Below, in pieces: positions 22,040-33,281 of a stretch of DNA of 64,000 nucleotides. This stretch comes from Adiantum capillus-veneris. Taxonomy: Eukaryota > Streptophyta > Polypodiopsida > Polypodiales > Pteridaceae. The position numbers were made by a program, and so were the translations under genes. Position 1 is the stretch's first letter. The number at the start of each line of letters is the position of its first letter. The stretch lies in NCBI GenBank assembly GCA_014529385.2, contig CM043967.1, positions 2,392,501 to 2,456,500 on the forward strand, written 5' to 3'. The notes under the pieces were generated by a model. That model had not been told where the DNA came from and did no database searches. It saw only the letters and a list, made by a program, of their open reading frames with translations.

Positions 22040-22170
22040 GATGTACTTTTCAATGAGTATAGGTTAGATGGTATAAACTACTCTTTTTGGTCTTCCTTGG
22101 TCAAACAAGTACTTGTTGTAAGAAATTTATGAGATTATGTGGTTGGCTTGGAGATTGAACCTTGAGTGTT
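22040..22170 (+). pseudogene. Copia-type Gag N-terminal scrap
   Basis: The frame reads YRLDGINYSFWSSLVKQVLV, then LxDYVVGLEIEP after a stop. This resembles the start of UBN2-type Gag (F/L-DG-NY--W). Nothing further of a copia element follows, so it is a fragment or a chance likeness. Confidence 0.45.
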
Positions 22171-22468
22171 GCTCTAGCCACTCCGCAAAGAGATAGTGTG
22201 AGTACTATTGTAGCACCTATTGTCCTTGAGACACTAGAGCAAAGGAGATGGAACTAGCATAACACACTTGCTTTTGGTATCATTTTGCTAACATATAAAA
22301 GATCATTGTGCCATAACTAACGACATAATTTGATTTTTTTGGTTTAAATACACATAGATTCTTAATTTTCTACTTAAGAAAGCCTTAAAATGTGAGAGAT
22401 CTTTTAATATTTTTTGTTTGATTTTTTTGCAAATTTTATATCCTTCTTGTTGTTTTTAAGTATATATT

Positions 22469-23170
22469 TTGGATTTGGCATGCTTGATAATAGCAAGAAT
22501 TTATGGTTCTTTTGTCGATGTTTGCAACTTCTTCTTTGTAAAGCCTTCTCCTTCTAGTGATGCTCATGTTTTTAAAAAGCAAAGAAGAGGTCAAAAATCT
22601 AATCTCTATAATCAATCTTCATTTGCTCTAATTGGTTTAGGTCGTACAAGTTCACTCACTCCCTCACGTAGTAAACTTGCTCCCATTAGTCCTCACTTTC
22701 AAGCACTTAGGATACGAGTGTCAATAGCTAGAGAAGATTCTAGAAGACAAATGCTTCCACCTCCTTTTGCTTTTGAAAGTGGTGCTCCTTGAAAATGTTT
22801 GTTAGCTGCTCAACAATTGCTAGAACAAGCTCAAGGTATTGACGAGACTCTACCGATGGTGTCTTTACAGAGAGTCTTTGTTTCCCCTAGAGGTATGCTT
22901 TCTACCTCTCATAAACAAAAAAAAGTATCAACTCATGATATTCAAATCATTTGGGAGCATACACGACACAAGAAGCCTGAAGGTCATGCTTGGTCAATTT
23001 GAGTAGGTGTTTTTGGGCACAATCAAACAATTATTAAACCTCTTATTTCTTTATGTTGTTGCTGATAAAGGTCCCAACAATGAGGAAAGTGTTTTCAGAG
23101 TGGTAGGTTATCTTGTTGATGTCAGAGAAAATACCTCTCATGATATCTTATATTGTCTTCTAGAAGGGAA
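22469..23170 (+). pseudogene. Unrecognised decayed frame inside the inverted-repeat unit
   Basis: One frame stays open from 22469 to 23066 except for stops at 22790-22792 (TGA) and near 23000. It reads KKQRRGQKSNLYNQSSFALI, then RQMLPPPFAFESGAP, KCLLAAQQLLEQAQGIDETL and HDIQIIWEHTRHKKPEGHAW. A shifted continuation, VFRVVGYLVDVRENTSHDIL, runs to about 23170. The N-terminal part is basic. I do not recognise the family. It could be the remnant of this unit's own protein or a captured host exon. Confidence 0.35.
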
Positions 23171-24909
23171 AGAAAAATAAATTTTGAATGACAAAGAGAA
23201 GAAATATGCTTTCTAACTTGCTTCATAATTTTAGTTTTTAGTTTTGTTGCAAAAGTAGAGATAATCTTGTTACTTAACTTTTTAAAAAATTAGATGCAAA
23301 ATTTGGGGTTTGTAAATTATAAGCGTGTGTTTTGTTTGCATTTTTCATCACAATAGTGAAATCACAAAGTTTGGGTTTTATTAATTAGTCAAAAATTGAT
23401 GTGATTATGGGAATGTAGTTTTTTAAAGTTAAATATGTGATTCTAAATTCGTCAAGTCTCCAATGTTTTCAAGATCCCTCATTGTTAAATGAAGCATGAC
23501 CTAGAAATTTTAAGATTTTTTAGCCATAATTTTTTGAAAAAAACTTGCGAGCTTAAATGCTCATTTTTTGAGTTTTTTGGGCTATTTTTGGATTTTTAAC
23601 TACACCTCATGCTTTGTTGTAATTTTTGATGACCAAGTGTTGAGAGTGCTTCTTCTATTGAAAATTTCTTTGAAGGAGAGCTCCTTTATTGTGCTCCTTA
23701 CTCAATATCTCTTTACAGCAAGAGAGATCATTGCCACCACTATGTAAAGCCTTTCTAAATATGTGATAAATGCATGGATGTAGTCACTCGTGTGAATTAC
23801 ATGCGTGATATTCGGGGGAAGAGTGCGAGCCTCTTCTTTATGTTTTATTGGGACATGTGGGATAAGTGTTTTTTATTGCCATCAGTTGATGTCAAGGGAG
23901 CCTGGATGAGTAGCTAGCTTCCTTTGACTCTTTCCGGGCATGGAAATTGCAACTTTAATGTACTTATCATACATGTAAGCATGTGCGCATGTGCGCGCAC
24001 CCACACACACACATAGCTTAAATAGGTATGTGTGTGTCTATTTTCCTCTTCTTTGCAAGAGTGAGACACTAGGAGAGACGGACTGATTCTTGGAAGAGCA
24101 TGGCCTATACAAGCTCTCTTACTTTCTTATTGGATTTTTCTACGAATGGCGTAGATGATCCATTCCAGTAGTCTTGTTACCTTTCTTCATAATAAGGTAC
24201 ATGGCTATTGTGCCTCTACATCTTCATGCAATTTTCTTTTTCCTATAACAAAGGAAGGAGACACTAAAGCCCAACTTGCATGGTTTACTCTGGTACCCCT
24301 TGTCAATATTCTGACTAGCAAGAACCTCTGCTTTCTCTAAGTCATATGGTCAGCATGAACCAATGCACTGTCGGAGGGATGGATGAGGCCGCTTTGAGGA
24401 GGGCTAGGATTCGTCACATGATCCACATTGATCTCCTTGGATACCATGGGAATCATGACAGATAGTGTTTTCTCTAATTTATTAGATTAGCTTTTGGAGC
24501 TGAGCAATATATATAGTACCAAGTGTCAAAACCAAAATTTCACTCTCATTGACACGAGCAATATAAGCCAATGACGACCTACTAACATCATAATACGGAT
24601 TGCGTGAGAGTATCTCTGCAATGATATTTATTACTACCACTAAATCGATTTGCTGGCTCTCTAAATCCACTTCTAGCTCCCTGTTTACCATGAACGCTAG
24701 TAACCTCTATATCCTAGCTCATGCTAACTTCACTAGTAGGGATGGAGGAAGTCAACATGGAAATTGAAAAGCATGTTTCCAACCATGGTGGTGGCAGTAG
24801 GGGGGTAGAAGAGACGAATTTAGATTCTATAAGGCTTGTTATGCGACTGTCAAAAGGAGATGCATGGGATCAAGAGGAAGAGGGCAAGGGATTCTAATTG
24901 TAGATGCCT

Positions 24910-24937
24910 TTGTGTGTGTGTGTGTGTGTGTGTGTGT
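24910..24937. repeat. (TG)14 microsatellite
   Basis: Pure dinucleotide run on the plus strand. Confidence 0.95.
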
Positions 24938-25199
24938 CTATGTGTCTCAAGACCGAGAACCCCCACAAGATTCAACATAAGCATGAGTATGATCCTATTG
25001 TCAAGAAGCACGTTCTTTTCACCAAACAAAAGATGAAATAAGGGTTGGAGAACCATAGAAGCTTGAAGACGAATGTTTTTGTTCTTGGTAGTCAACTCCA
25101 TCGTCACAAGCTAGAGACCTTGCATGCATATTTGTAGTTGAGTTTCATGGTCGTGGAGAGATTTTTCCATTTATGGTTTGTTTGTGCTAAGAGCTCCCA

Positions 25200-25202
<3 letters not shown>

Positions 25203-25259
<57 letters not shown>
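25203..25259. repeat. (TC)n microsatellite, 57 bp
   Basis: Uninterrupted TC dinucleotide run ending at TTTCAATTG. Confidence 0.95.
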
Positions 25260-25262
<3 letters not shown>

Positions 25263-26699
25263 AATTGTCTAGCTTATGCGAGCACATTTTGGTGGTAGTA
25301 CCACTCCCAAGTTATCATGTTTGTGCAGCGTAGGCTCTGGCCATGGCTCCAAGCTAATGATTCTTTCTCCCCCCCCCTCCCTTCTCTGCCCTTATGAAAC
25401 CTGTCTAAACCAGTCCGCGCTGATGTGGACTAGTTTTAGCAGGTTCAACACGCTATATGGCTTTTGTTTTTTTAATAAAATTGGCTCTAATAATGTCCCC
25501 ATTAGAATTTGGATACACATTTGAAAAAGGGTGAATAAAGCTCAATCTTTGTAGAATCTTTTGGTTGAAGAGATGGTGATGTATACCTTATAGCAATGCA
25601 CTTGATGAGTGACGAGAGGTGTAGCAGGAGGCAAGTAGGAGCTAGTGGTGATGGCAATGGGTGGAAGGAGGGGCGATAGTGCAAGTTAGTTGAGAAGGAC
25701 GCAAGGAGGCAGACACATGGAGATTGCATGCTATGCATGTCTTATTTTTTGTTATTATGATGCTACAGAAGGGAGATGTTTTGAGGGCTTGCCCAAGTGG
25801 TTTAACTCTTCTCTCCTTTGACCACAAAAAGGGTTCAATTTCCATAATGCCTAGTTCTTTTATTAAGAAAACAAACCAAGAGACCTTGAAAGAATTGTGA
25901 CCTTGAAGGAGTGCCTTGGGATTCCTACTAAAGAAATTGAAAGTAAAACAGTATGTGGTATGTGGAAATGGCTTCAATAGGCTATACAAAGGTAGATAAT
26001 CACCACATATGGCCTTGGTGAAACTAGTCCAAACCAGTTCTTGCCAGCGTGGACCGGTTTCATTGACTATGTTGATGTGCGTGAAGGGATTGATCCCACC
26101 TAGCTTCACCATGAAGATGTACTACATAGAGATGTTGTTGGAAGGTAGGAATTTTTTTTTTTCACATGAAGTGGCACTATAAAATTAAAAAAAGGATGTG
26201 GAGATACAAGATATGAAAAAAATTGACTACTACCACATGGCATCTCATTCACCAGTTTACTTGTGATAGTTAAGTCATCTCTACCTTTCACTTTAGAGTT
26301 GTATACTTGCTTTGGGAACACTATCATACTTCTTGTTGTAGATACTTTGCTCATCTTTTGATCATGAGCCACATTATAGCCATGCATGTGCTTGCGAATC
26401 CTTGGGCTCATGTTGTTAGTTCCCTTTGCCCCATAAACATATTATTTTCCTTGTTGATCTAAACTTTGAGATGATAGTTTGTTTTGCAAAGTCTCCTGCT
26501 CTATAGCAGTGGTACACTATATTGGTTGAAAAGGCATTGTCATGTCACTTATTATAGCTGATTTATGTGGCAGACTCTTTTGGTTCAAATTTCTGCTTTG
26601 CAATGCCTCTCGAGCTATGTCTTTGGCATACTTTACGGCCACTTATCATAGTGTTATCACACTTATTATGTCTCTTTTCCCTTATCACTTTTGGGAGTC

Positions 26700-27140
26700 C
26701 AATTCACAAATAACTTTATTGAGGGACTCGCTTTTTTTTCATTGCTCAAAAAAAATCGCTCACCATCTTTAAGACTCCAATCGTATAAGTCCTTGCTATG
26801 GGGATCCATGCTTTGAGTATTCTATATGAAAACTTATGATTGATAGAATCAAACAGCTCAGTTGCTACCAAAATGCCATAAAAAATTCTTTGGTGAGACC
26901 ACAAACCCCATGTGTTTTATCATTGTCTAGTTTTTTTAAGGGCCCATAACAACTCATTTTCTTCAAATGGGCATTCCAATCTTTTTGCATTACACTCCTC
27001 AATGTAGGGATCCACAACTGATAGTAGTAGCTCAACATCTTGTTGCCTCTCAAATGATTGATCTGCCTTCTTATTCAAGATTGTTTTGTAGTATATCTTG
27101 CATTCCCTCATGATGTGATACATTGTTAATATCTCTTGGT
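26700..27140 (-). pseudogene. LINE (non-LTR) reverse transcriptase fragment
   Basis: Overlapping minus-strand frames read ECNAKRLECPFEENELLWAL, then KKLDNDKTHGVCGLTKEFFM and AFW. This corresponds to the plant L1-type RT block (F-EEE--AI-----KSPGPDGLT-EFY--FW) at the start of the RT palm. A frameshift near 26935 joins the two frames. Downstream, a GLIRL...DG-RF block resembles the following region of LINE RT. Endonuclease and the catalytic FADD box are absent, so this is a short internal relic. Confidence 0.7.
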
Positions 27141-27198
27141 CATTAGGATTAACAACTCTACTAATGCAGAGTAAGCCGCTTGTCTGGGCAATCCTTGA

Positions 27199-29094
27199 TC
27201 AGTCTTTAGTCGAGGAGGTTGCTTTGCAGAGTGCAGGAGCATTTGTCAGGCCAAATGGCATAACTCTAAAAGCATAACAACCCCAAGGAGTGATGAAGGT
27301 TGTTTTCAATTGGTCCTCCAAAGCAATACCTATTTGAAAGTAACCCGAGTAGCCATCACACACAGTGTACTTCTCATGACCAGCTACCTCATTTAGTATC
27401 TCATCCTGAAATGGGAGGGGAAAGTGATCTCTTTTTGTTGCCTCATTGAGCGGACGGTAATCCACACACACCCTCCACTTGCCATTTTTCTTAGGAGTGA
27501 CAACAACGGGGGAGACACACTCTGAATTCTCCACTGGATAAAGGAAACCTACTGCTAGAAGCTTTCTTACCTCCTTGAGTAGAGCCTGCTCCTTGATGAC
27601 TCCTAGTCTTCGTAGCTTTTGAGCCTTGGGTGTGGCCTCTGGCTTCAACTCAATCTTGTGTTGAACAACATCCACTCCACGCACATCGGTGTAGTCCTTA
27701 GCAAAAAGCCTAGGAAATTTCCTTAGCACACATTTGAACTCCTCTCTTTCGTCCTTTGTAAGTGTTGTAGACAACATACCTTCTAACATTTCTTCGTCTT
27801 GCACATTTTGGTTCTCTTGAGTACCTACCTCTTCCAAACCTCGAGAAGAGGTCTCCTGGTTGTTTTGCTTAAACCTTACCCCCATGACTTCGATGGAAGA
27901 CTCCTCTTCAGTAATGCTGCCGCTACTTTCTTCTTCTGAAGTGTTTTCAGTCCAATCTTCTTCCGTCTCACTTTGAGATGATTCTTCATGGACCTCCTCT
28001 TGGCGTTGCTCCTTCATGTCAAAGACAACCTTCTTATGATTGTCATTCCTGCAAATTAGCTTTCCACTCTCCCAATCCTGCAAAGCTCGCATTTTCATTA
28101 TCCATGGTCTTCCTAGGATAAATGGGTAACCATTTCCTTTGGTAGACATGACATAAAAATCCACTGCCTTCTTAATGCCAAAGGCCTCCACAAAAACTTT
28201 TTTACAAATGCCTACGCATCTAGCCTTGCTATTGTTTGCCATCTTGACTGTAATTTCAGGTGTCTCATGGATGTGCATGCCTAGTCTTTGCATGAGCCCC
28301 TCTGTCATGATGCAAATTTGTGCACCTCCATCCACTAGACCTTTCCTAACCAATCTCCCTTTTACGTAACAATCTAGCACAGGTGTAATGTCCTCATTCA
28401 TTTCAGCTTGTGCAATTTTTACAACAGGCACACTCTCTTTTAACTTTCTCCTAGTGCTAACTGCCTTTGTTAAATCCCTCCTAACTTGTGGGCATAATGC
28501 AAGAAACTGAGGCCATGAGATATCAGGACCCTTACCTCTCATGTCTTCCAACAGGTTGTATGGAGCCATACCATGTCCAAGAGGGAATTCTTGGAGATTG
28601 ATACGACATCGAGTCCTCTTAGCTTCCTTGGTCTCCTTTGCCTTCTTGCCTCGTCCATGGTCACTCTGTGATGTGACACCTTCTTTCTCTGTACCTTTTC
28701 CTCGGCCACGCTTAATGCCATTTGCTTCCATGTCAACCTCATTTGAGTTTGTCACCTCTACCACATGCACATTTGGATCTGGCAAAGGTGGAACTCCTTC
28801 TACCCCTTGTGGAGGTGGTCTTGGTCCATTTGGTCTTTGTAGAAGCCTTGGTTGTTGACCAGTTCCTTTACCTGCATTCATCACTGGGTAATTCAAGTTA
28901 GGTCTCCCTGGCTCCCCACGGGGCCAAGGACAATTATACATCCCATGTCCAGACTCTCCGCAATTCCAACATTGCAAGACTCTCCTAGGTCGTGGATCTC
29001 GCTCTTCAGACTTCTTTGCTTGTCCCTTTGGACCTACAGCTTGTGCAAGGTGAATTGACAGGCTGCTTAAAGATTCATTTAACTTCTCAATCAC
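27199..29094 (-). pseudogene. Ty3/gypsy Gag tail, protease and RT (non-chromovirus lineage), truncated
   Basis: A 631-codon open frame. Near residue 42 is a CCHC knuckle CWNCGESGHGMYNC. A proline-rich then basic linker leads to an aspartic protease GLVDGGAQICIMTEGLMQRL, with DGGA where D-S/T-G is usual, and ILGRPWI. An acidic Ser/Glu-rich linker follows (SESEEDWTEN-like), then RT: VSPVVVTPKKNGKWRVCVDY, HFPLPFQDEILNEVAGHEKY, DGYSGYFQI and VMPFGLTNAPA. The RT stops just before the catalytic box, where unrelated sequence begins near 27230. The RPLNEATKRDHFPLPF wording is typical of the Athila/Tat side of Ty3/gypsy. The frame itself is intact, so the truncation is the main damage. Confidence 0.9.
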
Positions 29095-29690
29095 TTCCGC
29101 CGTTGCCTCAGGAAGCTCCCTAGATGTTGATGCTTGTGACTTACCTTTGGGTCTAAGACCTTCTATTGGAACCTCCCTCCTTAAGCACTTGAGTTTCCTA
29201 TATTTCTGAGCAGCCCTAGTTTCAGCTGCATCAAAGGTAGTAGGTGCACCCGTCTCAACTTTTACCTTAAGGTCAGGAAAGAGTCCGGATATGAACCTCT
29301 CCTTCTTTAGAAATTATGCACCATCACCAGGGTTAGCAACATTTCATATCCATAGAGCCCAAAGACGTAGAAACTCTTGCTTGTACAAGTAGAAGTCATC
29401 TAAGTCCTTTTGCTTATGAGAAACAATGTCTTGCCATAATTTTTGAGTGTTTTGGAGATCAAAGAAGTATTTCTTGAAACGATTCAAAACTTCTGTGTAA
29501 TTCCCCTTAACTTCCTCAGGCAAAGAGTCAAACCAAGTGCTAGCATCTTTCCTAAGGACCACCTCAAACATTTCTACACGTTCTTGATCAGTTACTATCC
29601 TCTTGATACGGTAAGACATCTTGAAATTCGCTAAAAATAATTATGCATCCTCTCCAGGCTCTCCAAAGAAAAGAGGATATCCAGACATTT
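29095..29690 (-). pseudogene. Ty3/gypsy Gag core
   Basis: The Gag core is upstream of, and broken from, the 27199-29094 frame. A 91-codon frame (29344-29619) reads VEMFEVVLRKDASTWFDSLP and YLYKQEFLRLW, the W--L retrotransposon Gag motif, and ends at a stop at 29344-29346. Downstream, SGLFPDLKVKVETGAPTTFD continues Gag in the neighbouring frame to the next ORF. Upstream, GYPLFFGEPGEDA marks the Gag start near 29690. Two or three stops interrupt the whole. Confidence 0.78.
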
Positions 29691-30300
29691 GGCGTTGGCT
29701 CTCCATTGAATTGATTTCAAAGTGACGCACATTTTTGTTTTTTTATTTCTTTAAAAGATTTACACAATAATATTTTCTAAATTGCAATCTATTTCTACAA
29801 CAAAATAAAAATATTCACATCAAATGACCTATGATAATCAATAAGAGGTAGGATGACAAGGTTTGGTGACGCTAGAATTTCTCCTCCTCTTTGGGCACCA
29901 AACATGAACACCATACGTTGCTGAAAATGGATTTTTCTACTAAACGCAATGTTTACTCTAATGTGTGGAGTGAAATGGAAGGGGAAAACCTCTATTCCTG
30001 GGCCATTATCCATGGTCTATGCATGCCCTAATTCTTAAAACAAAACAAAAATATAGACGTCTAGACTAAGGTCGTACCTAATGAGAGGCAAAATAAAAGG
30101 ATTTACTGAAGCATTTATCTCGACCAACCTAAGAGGACCTAAAATTCTACAAATTACACGTTGAAATTGCAACTTAGTACTAACAATTATGTGTACCTTT
30201 TGCCTTGCAATTGGAATGAAGGGATCATACAAATTCTCGTGATTCATGCAAACGACTCGACTATGCTAAAGGTTGATTCTACACAAAAATACACAATCCA
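29691..30300 (-). other. Leader of the 27-31 kb gypsy element
   Basis: AT-rich sequence between Gag and the primer site. Two open stretches (29795-30013 and 30035-30247) share the pattern PFI-LPLI-Y--S-DV-IF at their ends, which suggests an internal duplication of about 240 bp, now diverged. No protein function is recognised. Confidence 0.5.
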
Positions 30301-30318
30301 TCCTCAGTGGGAGCACCA
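30301..30318 (-). promoter_or_regulatory. Candidate primer-binding site
   Basis: On the minus strand it reads TGGTGCTCCCACTGAGGA, four bases from a TG that would be the LTR end at 30323. Its TGG start and position fit a tRNA primer site. The tRNA is not identified. Confidence 0.5.
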
Positions 30319-30581
30319 AAATTGAGGCGGTCCGGGGCGGGCAACAAGAAGAGCAACCTCTAGACACCCTTAAAGGCTCTCGTGCTGCTCAATGGGGCTG
30401 GGGCACAACACAACACAAACCAAAACAGCAAACCCACAGCCAAAACCCAACTACACAAGGGGCACCACCTAGTTTAAGAGCGAACTAGGACGCAAAAGAG
30501 GAGAATCGTAGAGCAACCCACAAACAAGCAAGGAATTTACACTAACCCTAACACCAATGGAACACTCTCACACACTAAAAC

Positions 30582-30582
<1 letters not shown>

Positions 30583-30625
<43 letters not shown>
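30583..30625. repeat. (AG)n microsatellite in the LTR
   Basis: Pure AG run of about 43 bp. Confidence 0.95.
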
Positions 30626-30628
<3 letters not shown>

Positions 30629-31124
30629 TGTACAACTTAGCTTCAACTTTATATTTTGCACAAGAAGGAACTTAGAGCTTGCGGAATCAAGTGACAAGAT
30701 TTGGTTATAGCATCACTAGCACATTGTCTTAGGGTTATGGGAGCCCTCTCACCATCCACCCTTTTACAATGGTAGACAACAATAGCCAATGAATCACAAG
30801 AAAAAAAACAACAACCTTCAATGAAACAAGTCACCTTATGAAGCTGAATGAGTTTGCCAAGCCAAATTGGAGGAGAAGCGTGAGCCTTTGGACATGAATT
30901 GCACCCAAAACTACCAATTATTTGATGTTGGGGTAGATACAACAATGGTAGGAAGAATATCTTCAACTCGCACTCACTCAAACTAGCTCAAGATTTTCTA
31001 TGCACCAAAGTAATGGTGTATATAGAGCTTACTCTCTCCTTACAACCAAGATAAAACTGGCGTGTGCTACGCTCAATCTAGTGTGCAATGGTATAGCGAT
31101 GTCTTTTACAAGGAGAAATGGGTT

Positions 31125-31133
31125 CTATTTATA
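31125..31133 (-). promoter_or_regulatory. LTR TATA box
   Basis: The minus strand reads CCTATAAATAGAACC, a consensus plant TATA box. Transcription would run leftward through the LTR toward the primer site and gag. Confidence 0.75.
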
Positions 31134-31140
31134 GGTTTTT

Positions 31141-32870
31141 AGAAGCCTTGATTAGGATTAAGCCTAATCAATTTTATTAGGAAAGATCAAGGATTATGAA
31201 TTTTTATGAATTTCAAATGAGAGTGGGGTCTCTCTTATCTCTTGAGTCACATGGATGTGGGCTCAAGTAAGAGAATTATTGATGTGGTGAAAGGAGAGAA
31301 GCTTCCATGGGAGTGAGTGAATTTGGTTTACTTGTGCGGTTGCCTACTCCATATGTTGATAGTGTGGGTGCATTTTTACAAGAGAAGTTAGTTGTTAGTA
31401 GTAATAATCACTAGAATTGTTAGTGATACATTTACAATGGGTAGAATGAGTTGATTTGATGAAGGAAGAGGGGTGAATTAAAAGAGAATCATTGAGATGG
31501 TGAATCTTTGAAGAATCTTGAAATCACCCTTGTGCAGATTGTGGAAAAAATGACCACTGGTCTTCTTCTTCTTCTTCGCTTCTTTACGCCGCCGCCACGG
31601 TTGACCACCATGATGAAAAAGAGGATTTGTTGATGAAAAATCCTCAATTTGTAGAAGTTAGCATGGTTAAGATGCTAAATTTTAGATATTTTTAGGAGAG
31701 GTAAATGAAATTGTAACATAGAAGCAATAGACAGAGATACGGAGAGGGTGTATGTATGTAGAGGTTCATAAAAGAACTATAGGGATGAGAGAGAAGGGTA
31801 ATGGTGAAGAGGGTGGGAGAAGCCATGGAAATTGTAGGTTTGAGTGAGGGATGGAGATGGATGAGTGTGTGTGTGTGTGTGGAAGTGTGGAAAGGTAAGA
31901 GAAGATTTAGGGTGCTTTGTGAGGAAAAAAGTTGACAGAATAGGGTCCACAAAACAACTCATACCTCCTGTTCCTTAGCTCCAAAAATTCTGAAACCTTT
32001 TGAGCGCATTGTTGAAATCATGATCTAACTTTTCTCTTTTGATGACCTGGTGGGATTCGGATTGGAAAGAAGCGCCAAAAATTGAGCCAAAACATGTATT
32101 TTCTGCCTTTCCCAAGTCTTTGATGTGGGTTTTCCTTATAGCTCCAAGAATGGGCTCTCAACACACCCTAGCATGACCTAAGGGGACTCAATTTCATGTG
32201 GACACTTGCATGGAGGAGATTATTTATGAATATAATATATACACGTGATGGGAAAAAAACAAGCTAGTGTATGGAATTTATGATAATATAAAATCGTAAA
32301 AGATATGAAAAATAAAGGATATAAAAATAAAAGAGAATGAATTAAGGGGACCCTCATTTGATTTTACTAGGAGAGAAAAAAGATAGATTTATCTAAAGAA
32401 AAGATTGACTAAGTAGTAGAAGTTGTTTTTTATGGATTTTCACGGGATACGGATAGAAATGTGAAGGCATAGGGTTTTATTTTTACACGGTGATTGAAGA
32501 AAATAAAACAGTAATAATAATGTTGATAAAAAAAGAAGATATACTCAGGTCTAGTAATACACACACCTAATGTAAATATTTACATAAATAAAGAAATAGA
32601 AACCCCTCTATTTAGGCCCTTATAAAATAAGATAACTACACAAAATGGGCCGTAATATTTTCTATTTTTTTGGTTCACCTAGCCAAGTAAGTAGCTAGCT
32701 GAGAATTTTTATTTTTTTATTTTTTTTAAAATATAGGTAAAGATTCTAACGCACACACGCCTATGTACAGTGAAATGGTAGGGATAGCCACAGTGTTTGG
32801 GTGATTTTGGTAGGGTGAGGTGACTTATTATGGCAATTACAGAGAGCCAAAAAAATGGCTATCATTATCA
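31141..32870. other. AT-rich non-coding; probably partly LTR U3
   Basis: No gene seen. The first few hundred bases probably belong to the U3 part of the gypsy LTR. From 32220 on, the sequence is very AT-rich (poly-A and poly-T tracts) without features. Confidence 0.5.
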
Positions 32871-32899
32871 TTCATGTATGTTGGTCAAAACCTAGTCCG

Positions 32900-33180
32900 T
32901 GATAGTTAGCATACTTTCTATTCTACTTATCACACATTCTATGTAGTTTAGCATACCTCATATGCTATATATTATATTGATTATGCTTGTTAGCATAGCT
33001 AGTATGCTAGTTAGCATCATGGGTATGATGATCAAAACACCATGCTAGCTAACATACATGCTATGCTTGTTAGCATACCTTGTATGATCGTTAGCACACA
33101 TGCTACCCTATTTACATGTGCTTGTTGGCACACTGAGTATGCTAGCTACCATACTTATTATGCTAACCAAAACACTATAT
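32900..33180. repeat. Degenerate TATGCTNGTTAGCATA-type repeats
   Basis: The palindromic word TTAGCATA / TATGCTAA and its variants (GTTAGCATAC, TATGCTAGTTAGCAT, GCTAGCTAACATAC) recur about a dozen times at roughly 20-bp spacing. They are too diverged to fix a unit. Confidence 0.6.
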
Positions 33181-33281
33181 ATGGTAGTCAACAAAACCTC
33201 TTACATGAGTGTCAAGATGTTGAATGTGGTATTTAACACTCCAATTTGTTCTCATGAACATGCCGGATGTCCTAGGTAGCA

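Larger units (their letters stand above)
20604..23641. mobile_element. Unclassified 3.0-kb unit with terminal inverted repeats
   Basis: The two ends are a perfect 19-bp inverted repeat: AACACTTGGTCATCAAAAA at 20604-20622 and its complement at 23623-23641. The match extends to 26 bp with two mismatches. Directly outside lies GAGA on both sides (20600-20603 and 23642-23645), which would be a 4-bp target duplication. That length fits Sola-type elements, but four bases can match by chance. Inside are a 31-bp tandem array, a copia-Gag-like scrap at 22040-22170 and an unrecognised frame at 22469-23170. No transposase was recognised, so the class is unknown and it may be non-autonomous. Confidence 0.55.
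23642..26690. other. No gene seen; AT-rich with microsatellites
   Basis: About 3 kb without a supported gene. Features are a (TG)14 run at 24910-24937, a (CT) run at 25203-25259, a short CA run near 24000 and a C run near 25371. The open minus-strand frames (for example 25642-26112) have no recognisable domain and mixed composition, so I treat them as chance. Confidence 0.55.
30323..31140 (-). repeat. 5' LTR (part) of the 27-31 kb gypsy element
   Basis: It begins TGAGGCGGTCC on the plus strand next to the primer site and contains an (AG) run at 30583-30625. A consensus TATA box lies on the minus strand near its far side. The outer boundary is not determined and probably lies beyond 31140. 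Confidence 0.6.

Noticed and set aside
25400-26060. Pair of AACCAGT...TGGACYRGTTT segments considered as ends of an inverted-repeat element
   Set aside because: Each segment is itself weakly palindromic, so the apparent pairing is not specific, and no target duplication was found.
25642-26112. 156-codon minus-strand ORF
   Set aside because: No recognisable motif, and no supporting neighbour or repeat; likely a chance open frame.
32900-33180. TTAGCATA repeats considered as a CRISPR-like array
   Set aside because: Units are irregular, there are no constant spacers, and the context is a plant genome; it is a decayed short tandem repeat.
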